The notes: generated by a model not told the origin, from the sequence alone. A stretch of DNA of 64,000 nt from Bicyclus anynana (GCF_947172395.1 NC_069090.1:13846962-13910961), one strand, 5' to 3'. Positions 19,734 through 31,310 are shown, numbered from the stretch's first letter. Translations and numbers: made by a program.

Positions 19734-20556
19734 CTGTAAACAATGTATGCTTTCTGTTAACTGTAAACTTTTGGAAGTCCTATACTCGACAGTGCAGGGC
19801 AATTCCGAATTTATATTATTTAAGAGTGTATGCTTTATTTTTTATACCTTTACAAAAAATTTCGTTTGTAAAAGTAATAAGCGAATGAAATAGTCATTAA
19901 GAAAGACCGTAAAAGAAACAAGAATTATAATTATCTGTTTTGTTACAATTATCTGTGCTTCTATGTAGAGAAGAGCTAAATTTCCTGCCCCCAGGCTGCT
20001 ACCTAAAAGGCCTTTTGACGAATCCTAGACTACTTTAGGGTCAGCAGTTTTTTAAAGGAGAGAAAGAAAAACATTAATCTAAGTCTGGTACCTCAAGTTG
20101 TTTAGACAAAACGAAAGCAGTTTAAGCACTAAGACCCTGATATTGTTATGGCTTGTTTTGTTATTGTGCTGTACTAATATGGCACAAACTTGATGAAGGT
20201 ACCTATCAGCCAGGCAATGTGAACCAATAGCTGATGTTGGAGCATACAGCGCTGACTTAAAGCTGGCACCTTCAACCAGTTATAATGGTCTCTCAGATTA
20301 TTTTTATTTTTTATGATATCTTTGACACAGTCGTCTTGTGCCTATTACACTTTAAACTTTAGGTCTAGATCTAAGTAGAGTAGGTCTATTAAACTTTAGG
20401 TCTGGATTTAAGTAGAGTTTGGATACAGCAACTTAACATTCTACAGTAGCAATGTAGCGGTTGCCTACAAACAGTTATGCAGTAGGTACTTAGGCTCATG
20501 TTAAATTAACCAAAATTATTTTATAATATAAACGATCGGATCGCGTCGCATTGCAG

Positions 20557-20618
20557 GAACAAGCTCATGTTAGTCATGAGCTTGTTTGAACAAGCTCATG
20601 TTAGTCATGAGCTTTGTT
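20557..20618. repeat. Two tandem 31-bp palindromic units
   Basis: Each unit is AACAAGCTCATG TTAGT CATGAGCTTGTT, a 12-bp stem with a 5-base loop, repeated head to tail; the second has one extra T change. Confidence 0.88.
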
Positions 20619-20679
20619 GAACTAATTTCGAGCCCCGCATGGGTTCGAAATTAGTTTGGCATACTCTGACGTTTTATCA

Positions 20680-20890
20680 TATCATCAACGTCATCATTAT
20701 CAGCCGATAGACGTCCACTGCTAAACATGGGAGTCTTGCATGGACCTCCAAGCACAACGGTCTCGAGCTGCCAGCATCCAGCGGCTCACTGCACCCGCCA
20801 CCTAGTGGGGGGTCGACCAACATTGCGCTTTCCGGTGCAGGGTCGCCAGTCCAGCCTCTTTGGGACCCCAATGTCCATCGCCTCTTCTGC
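20680..20890 (-). mobile_element. Non-LTR retrotransposon 3' fragment
   Basis: The minus strand contains GTGGGGGGTCGACC-type and GTCCATGCAAGACTCCC-type segments shared with the 55.1-kb copy, ending in a GATAATGATGACG tail. Confidence 0.7.
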
Positions 20891-21149
20891 CCATTGTCGG
20901 TGAGTAAGCAGGTAAGCGATAAGATATGAAAGATTAAAGATTTACGATTAGGTGTAATCGGTTATCACTTGATAGCGACGAAGGTGTTTTTAACTTTCAT
21001 TCATTGTTGCGATGGCTAGGTTTGTTATCGTCAGATAAGATGGGCTCGTTTAGTTGGTGCAGTAAATATTTGCCCTTCATAATCATGTATTGTTGTTTAA
21101 TGGCGCGATGAAATGTTTTATATTTCATTGATTATGAAAGACAGATTGC

Positions 21150-21482
21150 CTGATTTTATTACAGTAAAAAAAACAGATATATACGTAGCGGCGAAAGCGA
21201 TGGAGCGAGCTAAGCTTGGAGTTTCTCTGCGTGATCGAATCGGAAATGAAATCCACAGACGAATCAAAGTCACTGACATAATAGTTCAGCTAGTCGCGAA
21301 GCTGAAGTGGCAACTGTCAGGCCACATAGTTCGAAGTGCCGATTGAGCGCAGTGTTAGTCGACCCCCCACTTGGTGGACCGAACATTTCAAGCAGGTTGT
21401 AGGGAGCTGTTGGATGCTGGCGACTCGAGACCGATGTGCTTGGAAGTCCAGCAGTGAACGTCCATAATTATGATGATGATGA
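21150..21482 (+). mobile_element. Non-LTR retrotransposon, end of reverse transcriptase ORF and 3' tail
   Basis: It encodes AMERAKLGVSLRDRIGNEIH then KVTDI and VAKLKWQLSGHIV, the typical C-terminus of a lepidopteran endonuclease/reverse-transcriptase protein, followed by the non-coding tail and (GAT)n. Truncated on the 5' side. Confidence 0.75.
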
Positions 21483-22138
21483 TGACACAATTTTTCATCA
21501 CGTGTTCGTTTTTGCAATCGATAATAATCATTGTGATTTCAACGAAATGATATAATTATCGTCATATTACGTAAAGTGGCATTAGTAACGTTATTTTGAC
21601 GAAAAATCGTTATTTACCTACTTAATTTCTTTGAAATAATCACGTTAGATGATCGTAGACACGACAAATCACTGTCACTTGATGTAAAATGGTTTAATCA
21701 GGGTAATTTTGTTCAAATAACTATGGCAGGTACAAAAACGAAAATGCGATGAAAAACGATGTGGTCACTCATAATTGAATGGTACACCGAGGCACATAAT
21801 GACCAACCACTGCAGGACGCTCGTTTAGGCAAGTTCACCTAGTACTTGTGCCCAAGAAGTTTATGGGAGTCATGAGACCTTATGTGTTCACCATAACTGT
21901 TTAATTTTAAATGTTTAAAAAGTAAGTAAAATGTAAATATTAAATCGCCCAATAAAGAACATTATTTCGCCTTTGTTTCGCACATTTGATCCTATATGTC
22001 AATGTCCTTTGTCGTGATGGATTTAGGATTTATTGAATTTCAAATAAAATCATCAAAAAATATGTTTGTCACCACAAACATAAACTTCAGCCGCTTATAA
22101 ATGTCAAATTCATTTATTTTTATCGTTCTTTAAAAACA

Positions 22139-22148
22139 AATATATATA
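22139..22148 (+). promoter_or_regulatory. Candidate TATA box of the FABP gene
   Basis: AATATATATAATG lies about 100 bp before the FABP start codon, leaving room for a start site near 22170 and a short 5' UTR. In AT-rich DNA such a motif is easily found by chance. Confidence 0.35.
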
Positions 22149-22242
22149 ATGAAAAAAAAACAAGGATTATAATCGCTTATCACACGATATCAATGTTATC
22201 TAGCGTTCACGTCGGCGATAGTGTTTTAGTTTAGCTTCTACT

Positions 22243-22342
22243 ATGAGTGCAGACGAGTGGTGCCACACTATGGACGAGTTCCTCGGGAAACAATACGTTA
22301 TGGTGGCGCATGAGCACTTCGACGAATACCTCGTGTTTCTGG
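22243..22342 (+). CDS. FABP exon 1
   Basis: Start ATG to CTGG|GTATGG: 33 codons plus one base. It encodes MDEFLGKQY and HFDEYLVFL, matching the first FABP strand and the start of the helical lid. Confidence 0.9.
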
Positions 22343-25300
22343 GTATGGAATACTGAATAGTTCTTGGGCGTTTCATATATTACTAGCTAGAATAAACTTG
22401 CGTTACGTTCGTTAGAATGATATGCATTATGAATAACAAAAAAATTGTTAAATGCTCTTCCAGCGTCTGTGTTACCCGCCGCCTATAATTTGTACACTTT
22501 CAAGACAAGAGTGAAAAGGTATCTTCTGGACAAGCGCGCTCTTGGACCTCATCAAGCTCGATTGTAACCAAGCGCAAATCATAAAAAAATATTAACTTTA
22601 TTTATAATTTCAATGTTCAGCCGATTACACTCCATGACATAGGCTTCATGTATGAACTTCGAAACGATCTTGAACTGTCATTTTCATGTCCAACCTCAGA
22701 CCAATTACCATAGAACCTGCCGCGCTAGATGTTACCCCTCTGTCAAAAGTATATGATCACGATCTAAAGTGTTTATTCAAACTGTGTCTATAGAATCGAT
22801 GTTTCATTGTGTTATTTTTTAATAGTTGTGTGAAATATTTTCGATGTTTGAGTTGACCTATGGCCTAATTCACTATTTTGGTCTTTATACTATATGTTAT
22901 ACACCGTAAGCACCGGATGACTTTTGTAATTTGTATCATAGTATATGGATGACAGTTTGTCAATTGATTTGTTTTTTATTTTGAAGGGTTGATAATAAAA
23001 ACCAAAATAGGAAATAGGTAAACAGGTCCCCCTCAAAAAGCGACAGACAATTTTATTAGTGAATTTAAGTGCAATACAGTAGGTAATTAATTGGTCTGAG
23101 TGTCCAAGAAATTCTTCAATCAATCAATCAAACTTTATTTATTGAGAATTCAGGTTACAGTCAGATCTTATTGAAATTAACACCAAATTCCGCCTTACAG
23201 CTTGCAATATCATTATATAAAACACCTAACATTGTATCAATTGCAATTTTGCATGATTAATAAAATAAAATATTGATCCTTCTAAAAATGATTGTTCGTT
23301 TTAGGTTTAGGTTATATTTATCGTAAAGCAGCAATCAATTTGTGGCCAATCCATGTACTGACACGCAACGAAGACGGCACTTACACATTTGCATTAAAAT
23401 CCAAGTTGGCTAGCTCATCGTGTACCTTCAAACTGGGGGAGACCTTCGAGGAGACGAGAGCCGACGGTGTCAAGGTATACGCTTGTATCACTGTAGTAGA
23501 TTTAGTAGTAGTAAGAAGTTTTAGTAAGATTAGTATTAAGGTTTACTTACTTACGAAGACTTATAATCAACTAGCGGACGCCCGCGACTTCGTCCGCCCT
23601 TAGACCTCTTTAATCCGGCCCTGTCGCAAAATCCGTTGTTACCGGACGTTTACTATTTGCTACTGCCCTGCCTTTAATCTTTGTGCGTCAAACGGTTTCA
23701 ATATTTCGTGAGGAAGTGATCTTTCGCTTTTACGAGTATTAGATTTGAAATCTACATTTGCTAGCTCACAGTGTTCTTTCGAAACGGGCGGAACCTCCGA
23801 GACAAGAGCCGATGGTGTCAAGGAACGCGTGACTTAGTAATACAGTAGTAGAATTATTAGTAGTAAGTAGTAGTAGCATTTCTTTGTGACAGTTCTTTGA
23901 AGACTCAAAGTAAGTAGGCAAGTTTATCGTGTACCTTCAAACCAGGCGACGTTGTCAAGGTATGGTTGTTAGTAACACAGTAGTAAATTTAGTAGTGAGT
24001 AGTATTAGTGGTTAGTTTCTTTGTTTAGTAGTGAGTTGTATTTGTAGTAAGGCTTTCGAAGACCTACTATAGTCAATCTATTTCGGGAATACATTTGTAT
24101 GTAAGTGTTCATTTACACGAGCGGCAGCTGCTATCGACGACTGCAGTTGACTGCAGGCGTCAGTTGGCGACCGCCGTCGCCTGTCGCCGAAATGTCGCCA
24201 ACTGCAGTCGAATGCCGTTGACTGCCGCCGAGACGTCGCTGACTGCAGTCGTCGGTAGAGTTGCCGCTCGTGTAAATGAACCCTAAGAGGTAAAATGACA
24301 GTACCAAGTTTAAACTACTGTCTGTCACTTGTCTACTGTCAAAGGTTTTTTAGTTTTTTTTTTGTCTGAAACTTATACTTTAATTGTAGGCGCCCACATA
24401 TCCGCATCGTAAATATCGGATGCATCACATCAAAGGGATCGTAGTATTCTTTGTATAGAAAGTCATACAAGTGCGTCCACTGATATACATCGTCCGGATC
24501 GCACGGATCTACCGTAAATTTTAAAATCCGTACATTACGATGCAAACAGACTTCCAAAAGTAAACATTCCTTTTTCTATCGCCAAGCAGCATCGCTGAAT
24601 TATATCAGCCACTGACGTTCAAGTAATCTCACTGCCTGCATAAAATTGATCGTGTTGGTAGCAAACGGCATAATGCCATGCACATCGTGACCAATACACG
24701 ATAAGTTTTATCGGCTGTCAAGCCATTAGCGCTGCAGGCATGTGAGATTACTTGATTTATACATTAGTTGCCGGTAAAGTTACATGCGAGACTTACACAA
24801 CGCCCAAGTGCGGAAAAGGCCCTGTCGAAAGCCTAAGTAAAATAAGTAAATTAGGACTAATGTTTAAATTTAAAAATTATTTCAGGTTGAGGCGCTCATA
24901 ATTTTGGAAGGGAATGTGATGAGGCACACACAAATAGACTCAAATGGCAAGATATCAACACATATTCGAGAATTTTATCCGGATAAACTTGTAGTGGTAT
25001 GTATTTATTTTTATATAATGCACCAACTATAGTCTATTTTTTTAAAGCAGAGACTGAAATGACATTTAGAAACGTCAAACATAAAAATAATGTGACCAGC
25101 ATATAAAGAATAAGGTTGTCCTAACGATTCTGATTCGATTAAAATCGATAAAAAATATACAATGATACATAAGAAGTCAAATAATTTTTTAAAATGTGTA
25201 ATTATGATATCAAAAGTTGCATAAATCATATAATATAATAATATTCTTTTTGTAAATTATTAATACTTTGTATTTTGTATTATTTTAAAAATTAAAATTA

Positions 25301-26487
25301 AATTAACTTAACTTAAATGACACTAAAGGAAATTAAAAAGTACAATAACAAAAAATCGAATTATACGTTTTTTACATAATATTATAAATTAACAATTTAC
25401 TTTATACTATCCAATGTTTAATATTTGCGAAAAATACTTTTCATTGTAATTGAATTACAAATACATTTTGTTGAATACGTTGACAAAATCGTGAATTAGT
25501 TAAATATTTTCGTCGATAATAATTATTTCAATTAAATGAAAATTATTTTATTAAATTTTTTGGTCCATATCTGACAAATCGATATTATGCGATCATTTAA
25601 TTCCTGAATATCGATTTTGTGACGTCCCTATTTACATCATATAAAAATCAGGCAACACATGAAACGTCATTTTTGTCTCTGTAGAGAAAAAACACACTTT
25701 AGTATACTATAGTATGAATTTACAAAAATAAAAAATATATAGTTGTCAAGCTCACTTTCGAGGTACTCGTATCTACTCTTTTAGTTAAGTTTTATTTATG
25801 TTTTACTAGCGGGCCCGGTCAAGCTTTGCTGCAAGCTTGACTTATATGAGCTTCTTCCCTACCCCTACTTACCCTAAAAAATACTCTCCGTAAAAACCAT
25901 CGTCGGACTTCAAAGATTATTCTAAAAAAATGAATTAGCCAAATCGGTTCAGCCGTTGTCGAGATTTGCGCTTAGCAATACATTTTATACATTCATTATT
26001 CAGACAATTAATAAATATGCATTGGAATTTCTTAAATTACCTTCATCATCATGGACCTATTGAATTGAATCTGCTCTGTGATAATGATGCTGATGCTGAT
26101 GCTTTATTGGCGATGGTTTTACAATCGGACACTAACACAGCAGTGGCGAAGGATGTAATTTAGATGAAGGTAAGCCGTCCCAAAGATAAGGAAATTCATA
26201 CAGCGTGATACAAACTCCGGTTTCTCATAGTACAACAATGAATATGCATAGATTTTTAAAGGTTACCCGGCGGGAATCGGCTTACAAGAACTCTTCGCCG
26301 CTGCTATTCAGTTAAAAACATCGTTAGATAATACCCCTACTGTCAGAGACATCTACTTCTGCACATGGAGGTCTAGATGTTTTTATATTTTCAATAATGT
26401 TTAATGGGATTGTTTTCTTTGTTTCAGACGACCACGGCCGCAGGATTTGATAAAACAGTAACAAGAGTTTTCAATTTGGTTAAATAG
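22243..26487 (+). CDS. Intracellular fatty-acid-binding protein (FABP), complete, 4 exons
   Basis: Exons 22243-22342, 23305-23474, 24886-24996 and 26428-26487 join in phase (1, 0, 0) into 146 codons plus TAG. The product begins MSADEWCHTMDEFLGKQYV, continues HFDEYLVFLGLGYIYRKA, NEDGTYTF, FKLGETFEETRADGVKV, LEGNVMRHTQ, HIREFYPDKLVV and ends DKTVTRVFNLVK. Known: FABPs are about 130-residue cytosolic ten-stranded barrels carrying one lipid; FLGKxY, FDEYL, the FKLGE-F-E-T-DG-K strand and a C-terminal R-x-Y are hallmarks, and four exons is the classical layout. An in-frame stop 27 bp upstream of the ATG supports this start, giving a roughly nine-residue N-terminal extension; Met10 is the alternative start. 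The usual R-x-Y is R-V-F here. Confidence 0.92.
22461..22566 (+). mobile_element. Second type of LINE ORF end, inside FABP intron 1
   Basis: One frame reads LPASVLPAAYNLYTFKTRVK then RYLLDKRALGPHQARL and a stop. This LP-x-x-YN-x-x-x-FK-x-x-V-x-YLL pattern is a common C-terminus of non-LTR reverse transcriptase ORFs in insects. Confidence 0.55.
23305..23474 (+). CDS. FABP exon 2
   Basis: Acceptor TTTTAG, donor GTCAAG|GTATAC. It encodes GLGYIYRKAAINLWPIHVLT, then NEDGTYTFALKSK and CTFKLGETFEETRADGVK, the lid end and strands B-E. Its last 80 bases recur twice, decayed, in intron 2. Confidence 0.92.
23735..23880 (+). pseudogene. Decayed duplicate of the FABP exon 2 end (copy A)
   Basis: Bases 23742-23822 parallel the last 80 bases of exon 2. 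Read in frame they give KSTFASSQCSFETGGTSETR then ADGVK, still open and one codon shorter than exon 2. The donor GTATAC has become GAACGC. The following GTAGTAGATTTAGTAGTAGTAAG stretch of the intron is also repeated, so the duplication includes flanking intron. Confidence 0.75.
23918..24060 (+). pseudogene. Shorter decayed duplicate of the FABP exon 2 end (copy B)
   Basis: TTTATCGTGTACCTTCAAACC and GTTGTCAAGGTATG repeat pieces of exon 2 and its donor, with a deletion between them, followed again by a TAGTAGTAAATTTAGTAGTGAG stretch like that after exon 2. Coding potential is lost. Confidence 0.6.
24108..24280. mobile_element. GC-rich foldback MITE in FABP intron 2
   Basis: Perfect 19-bp arms TTCATTTACACGAGCGGCA at 24108-24126 and their inverse at 24262-24280. 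The interior repeats GACTGCAGT and GTCGCC words. GC content is far above the intron. Confidence 0.8.
24388..24545. mobile_element. MITE-like repeat, GGCGTCCACT family
   Basis: GTAGGCGCCCACATATCCGC and GTGCGTCCACTGATATACAT resemble the copy at 51677-51880; another fragment is at 58892-58975. Confidence 0.6.
24620..24754. mobile_element. MITE with 22-bp terminal inverted repeats
   Basis: The left end CAAGTAATCTCACTGCCTGC and the inverse of the right end differ by one inserted base. The element is 135 bp long and lies in FABP intron 2. Confidence 0.78.
24886..24996 (+). CDS. FABP exon 3
   Basis: Acceptor TTATTTCAG, donor GTAGTG|GTATGT; 37 codons in phase 0. It encodes VEALIILEGNVMRHTQI, then GKISTHIREFYPDKLVV; the LEGN-M-H-Q and T-IREF stretches match FABP strands F-H. 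Confidence 0.9.
26428..26487 (+). CDS. FABP exon 4 and stop
   Basis: Acceptor TTGTTTCAG; 19 codons TTTAAGFDKTVTRVFNLVK and TAG. It aligns with the usual C-terminal strands. Family members normally end with a T-R-x-Y strand whose Arg and Tyr contact the lipid carboxylate; the Tyr is Phe here. Confidence 0.88.
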   Translation, partial: TTTAAGFDKTVTRVFNLVK

Positions 26488-26555
26488 GATTTTAAAGACT
26501 GCAAGGATTGGGGATAACTGTACATATTGGGAAAAAGATAACATTGCTGTTAAGT

Positions 26556-26561
26556 AATAAA
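26556..26561 (+). terminator. FABP poly(A) signal AATAAA
   Basis: AATAAA lies 69 bases after the FABP stop codon, the first canonical signal downstream, giving a short 3' UTR. Confidence 0.6.
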
Positions 26562-26879
26562 TACCGGTACCTTGCTTATGGTACCTACCTGTTATTTTTG
26601 TTAATATGCATTATTTTTTTAATAACCCTGCTGCCCTGCGTCTTTCAGGCTAAGTGACATTTGACGGTAGAAAAAATGGTGGCAATTCTTTCCCAGACGA
26701 GGTCTATTACAGATGGCTCTACTTCGTATATGTACGTAAGTATATTAGGAACATCTACTATAGGAAATATACCCGTATCGTATCGGGAAAAAAGGTTTTC
26801 CCTAAAGTAAGTAAACGATATTCCCAATTTCCGAAATCTGTGCGATTAACTTCACACAAGAAGTAGAATTTATTTTACA

Positions 26880-28400
26880 ACTAGCGGACGCCTGCTGTTT
26901 AGTTCAGTTTTTCGTAAATCCCACGAGAACCATGACTTTTTTCGACATAATAAAGAAGCCTTTATACGTATTGCTCAATAACCTCCTTTATCTACCAGTA
27001 AAAGTAAAAGTCTCATTTAAATCGGTTCAGCCTTTCCAGATAATAGCCCGGACAAAAAGACGACAGATATAAAAAATTAAAAAAAGCTTGATTGTGTTTT
27101 AGTATCGCGTAAATAACTACAAGCATTTGAGAAACACAGTTCTTGAAATCACAGACAGACAGTTCCATTTTATTTATATATGAATATTGATAAAAACAAC
27201 AGTTGAATTTTTACTTTTGCCGGATTTCTCGGCAAAACTTGTCGTCAAAACCGCTGGTGGTTTCAAACAGTCAAATTTGACGTTTCAGCAGTGCTAAACG
27301 AATTTTGAATTGCGAACAGTGTCGCAAAGCAGCATATCTTGGATTCCGTTTGTCGCTTAATTGATGACAAAATGCCAATTACTCATATTAGAGGAGCTCG
27401 AGCGAAGTGCGCCGTCAGTTGAACGCTCGAATAATCAAATTCCCAACATAATCCCCTATCGACTTTCACTTACGGCAGGGTAGGCTAACAACCGGGAACA
27501 TTCTCTCCGGGCCACTTTCCAAAACACGATTCCCTATTCCATTAGACCCTCCAAGTTATCTCGCGTTATTTACATCGCCTGACCGTACCGTCTTATGTAA
27601 TGTGCCCTTATGTATCGGGTATATAAGTGAGCAGTCGTGGGCCGTGTGTCGTTGTTTATAGGGGTGGTTTTATCGGGGTGGGGTAGGGCTGGCGACGCGT
27701 GAGATACTGTGATTTATTGTTCGAAAGCGTTTCTGTTACAGCTCGTATGGATGTACTACCACAGAAGCGTAAAATTCATAGACGCAAATATGCATTGTCT
27801 ACCATGAGGACTAATTAGGGGTTGTATTGGAAAAATACTTTACTTTTGTGCCTACTGCCTACCCTAGTTAAAAAGCTTGCACTCTACTGTGTACGGCTTA
27901 TTTCTCTCGCCAAGAAGCTCTTTCATTTGGATTGCTACACACAACGACTAGATTCATCATTTCTCCCACGCAAAAGCTGATTGAGAAACCAACTTCCTGA
28001 TACGTTCTTTCTAAGTGTTTCAAAATAGGGTTATATCAGGGGCTGAAATTAAAAGAAAAGCATTGCTGTATTAAGGTCTGAAAGATAGGTATAAATTTTT
28101 GAAGTTAATAAGCATATGAGGTTTATAACCCTATGCCTCAAATCGATGGGCGGATTGTACATCGTGATTCTGCGAAGTGCCTTACCTTCTTCTATTACTA
28201 AGTTACCAGTAATAAAAAAACCCCTGAAAGGATAGAGTCCTTATAAGAAAGTTTTTAAACTTGAATTTTTTTACAAATTGTAGATTTTTAATGTTAAATG
28301 TAGTTTTGTAGATTCTTTGACTTTCTACTTTCGGTTACATACTTAGTGATTGATTTCTTAAGAAACAGATTACCTAAGTGAGAGTAGGTAGAAGGTCTTT
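26880..28400. other. No gene seen
   Basis: A repeat remnant at 26879-27065 (CTAGCGGACGCC, AAATCGGTTCAGCC), then unique-looking sequence. GC rises around 27400-27680, but no exon border pair with an open frame was found. Confidence 0.4.
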
Positions 28401-28554
28401 ATTAATACGACGCACTTACTATGACAATTGTCATTTGCCTTACATTGAAGATTGCCAATAGTATAAATACAAAAGAATAATAGTTAAATTTTTTGGTCTT
28501 GTCCAAAATACAAGGAAAATTCCAAGGAAAAGTTGCTAGCCCTAGCGTTGGGCT

Positions 28555-28690
28555 CAGGTCGGTGGGTGGGGTGGGGGGGTGTCGCGGTGTCGTTGCCATG
28601 GCGACGCGGCGCCCGGACGCCGGATCCCGACGCCCGCAGTGTCGGCCGCCGCGCCCGCGCCCCGCACAAGTGACACGCGCTGCGAAAAAG
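28555..28690. promoter_or_regulatory. GC-rich, CpG-dense patch
   Basis: A GC-rich, CpG-dense stretch (GGCGACGCGGCGCCCGGACG, GGCCGCCGCGCCCGCGCCCC) in AT-rich surroundings. It could be a promoter or 5' exon, but no transcript direction or exon border could be fixed. Confidence 0.3.
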
Positions 28691-28842
28691 CACAACCGCC
28701 CTGCGTGTACGGCCCCCATAAATTATTTTATTTATCGGACTGTATTGATTTGTTAACCCAGTTTTGTGCTCGTCATTGTTATAATACTGGTTACAATAAA
28801 AGATTTTTTGTGATATTTTTTGTTAGCGGAAAGTTTGGCCAT

Positions 28843-29600
28843 CCAAAGTTGAGTCGAAAGAAGAAAACTAAGGTCATTTTATGCACGTCTTCTCTAAGAC
28901 TCAGATCGAATTGAACTCAGGTTTGGAGATACGAGTAGGTACGTTTGGAATAAAGAGTTGGGTCGGATAAATAATAATTAATTCATCACCATCATCATTA
29001 TCAACCCATATTCGGCTCTCTTCTGAGCTCGAATGAGAGGGGTTAGGCCAATAGTCCACCACGCTGGCCCAATGCGGAATGGCAGACTTCACACACGCAG
29101 AGAATTAAGAAAATTCTCTGGTATGCAAGTTTTCTCACGATGTTTTCCTTCACCGTTTGAGACACGTAATATTTAATTTCTTAATAAGCACAAAACTGAA
29201 AAGTTGAAGGTGCATGCGTGAGGCAGAGGTCATATCCACTGGGCTATCACGGCTCTCTAATAAAATGGCAAACATGCCATCTAAAGTTAAGTCGAAAGAA
29301 GAAAAATAAGGTCATTTTGAGCACGTCTTCTCTAAGACTCAGATCGAATCGAACTCAGGTTTGGAGATACGATTAGGCACGTTCGGATCGAGGGATAAAT
29401 AATAATTAATTACCTAGTCCTAAATCCCGTGATCGAAGAATGAATAAGCTAAATTGAAACAACAATGCACGTAAAGTCATGATGAGGGCTTAAGAAGAAG
29501 ACTAAAGTCACTCTAAGTGCGTCTTTTGTGAGACTCGTACCTCGGCTTGGAAGGACGTTCGGACCGATGGGTTGAGTAATCAGTCCTCCCGGCTGTGGCC
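28843..29600. repeat. Three copies of a degenerate 110-140-bp unit, split by SINE B
   Basis: 28843-28982, 29274-29412 and 29487-29600 share GAAGAAAA-TAAGGTCA, GCGTCTT--T-AGACTC and GGTTTGGAGATACGA-TAGG-type segments; the first two are closest. Confidence 0.65.
28983..29257 (-). mobile_element. SINE B copy
   Basis: Minus-strand copy missing part of the B-box region. It separates two copies of a duplicated local segment (28843-28982 and 29274-29412). Confidence 0.72.
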
Positions 29601-29779
29601 GTGATCGAAGAATGACGACGATATTCTTATTAGCACCTATTCTTATTTGCACAGGCTTCCTTGTCTATAATTCCTCTTCTAAATCAGTACAGCCGGAGTG
29701 CTAATAGTTTGGACGTACCAATGTGGGTTTTGCATGCCTTGAAACGATTAGTGGATGTACGATTACGGATGTAACGATT

Positions 29780-29930
29780 TTAACACGTTCGCTGCGGTAC
29801 GAGGTCAATTTACCTCGTATGTCTAGCTGCTTCAAGAGTTACTAGATCGATGGACCTCGTACCACATCACAAAGTTTTAGTATGAGGTCATAAAAACCTT
29901 GTACCGCATCAGAGGAAAGTACGTGTTAAT
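29780..29930. mobile_element. MITE built from TACGAGGTC palindromes (copy 2)
   Basis: Begins TAACACGTTCGCTGCGGTAC and contains GAGGTCAATTTACCTC and GTATGAGGTCAT; ends GTACCGCATCAGAGG...ACGTGTTAA. Inverse of copy 1 with divergence. Confidence 0.75.
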
Positions 29931-30536
29931 ATACAAATTCGACCGTATTCATCAATTTAAGGCCTTTAAGGACTCTACACTGAGAGCAAAGCCTATATTT
30001 GGTCAGTGTGAGTCCATTTTATGCGTTTGTAATTTGTACTGACCAAATGAGATTTTTTTGTAACTAGCTTTTTGAAATGGAGTCGTGGCCACCCTACTAT
30101 CCACCCTTCAGGTCGGGTCGATGTGGCCGAGGGAGGGTGGGCTAGCACCTTTTGTTTAGGACCCCACCCCCTGTTCATTTACTCGCGCACTGCTCTCAAT
30201 ATTGTTTGCAAAAGGTTTAGGTGCCTAAATGTAGAGGGGAAATGTCACGGTTTCACTTTTAAAGAATCCCTTGTAATGAAATATTGTACGATACGCAGCA
30301 CTTTGTTGCAGCGGCTCGTCTAGCCCTTAGTCGGAGGGTTGTTCGGAGTGCGGGCAATTAAAAATGTAATCTAGACTTGAGATTTTATGTTGCTTGTTGA
30401 CATCCTCTCGTCGAGTCGTTCTGCAGTAGGTAGAGAATATAAATACAAGCCCTAGGCTTGTATTCAATAGGTACGAGTATAAGAGCTGCTTGAATTTCGG
30501 ATAACATTTTTATCCGGCTTAATTTAAAATTCATCA

Positions 30537-30770
30537 CCACGAGGACCTCTCTGGTGCAGTTAGCAATGTTGTGGTTCTCAATAGGTCCTGGGTTCGATTC
30601 CCAGCTTGGATCAGTTTAGGATTTTATAATTTCTAAATGGTCAAATTTCTGGTATGGTGATAGCAGTGGCGTGTATAAGGTTAAGGTAATAATAAAATTG
30701 TACCTCTTCCAACTGCTTCGTCACTTAGCATCAGATGAGATCGCAGTTATGGGCTAACTTGACATTGAAA
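30537..30770 (+). mobile_element. tRNA-derived SINE (family D)
   Basis: Head TCTCTGGTGCAGTTAGCAAT and B box GGGTTCGATTCCC, then ATGAGATCGCAGTTATGGGC and an A-run tail. It shares its tail style with family A but differs in the body. A weaker relative begins near 40972. Confidence 0.6.
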
Positions 30771-31310
30771 AAAAAAACATCATCATCATCTGCCTACTAA
30801 TTTTCACTACAGGAACGAGGCCCCCATCATTGTACGAGAGAGAATATGGACCTTAGACTCACCACGCTGCTTTAGTGTGATAATATTTTCCTCCATAAAG
30901 ATAATTATTATCATCAGATGTTGATGATAATGACCTGCTGGCTAATTTATTATCTTTGACGTATGCTAGTTGACATACCAGTTACTATACGAAATTGACA
31001 TTCTATGTAACAATTGTCATACCGTGCTTACTGGTGGATATCATACAGTAGGTAGATGACATTGTGTCAGTTGATTTGATGTTTATTTTAATAGGTCCAG
31101 GACCGACGATTTATCTTGCACTTTGAGGCACGGGGAAGAATTTTCTCGAAGTTCCCAATTCCGGGGTGAGATTTTTTACTGAAAATTTCTTGTTAGAGGA
31201 AAAAAACAATCAGTAGTTCAAAGCCCTACTCAGGACTGTCAGGAGGCACTTTCACATCCTGACGCACTCGTCGTCAGGGTGAATAAAAGAAAAGTATAGA
31301 AAAACACGAT

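Noticed and set aside
28402..28914. Overlapping open frames on both strands at the GC patch
   Set aside because: GC-rich DNA gives few stops by chance; mutual overlap on both strands and lack of motifs argue against coding.
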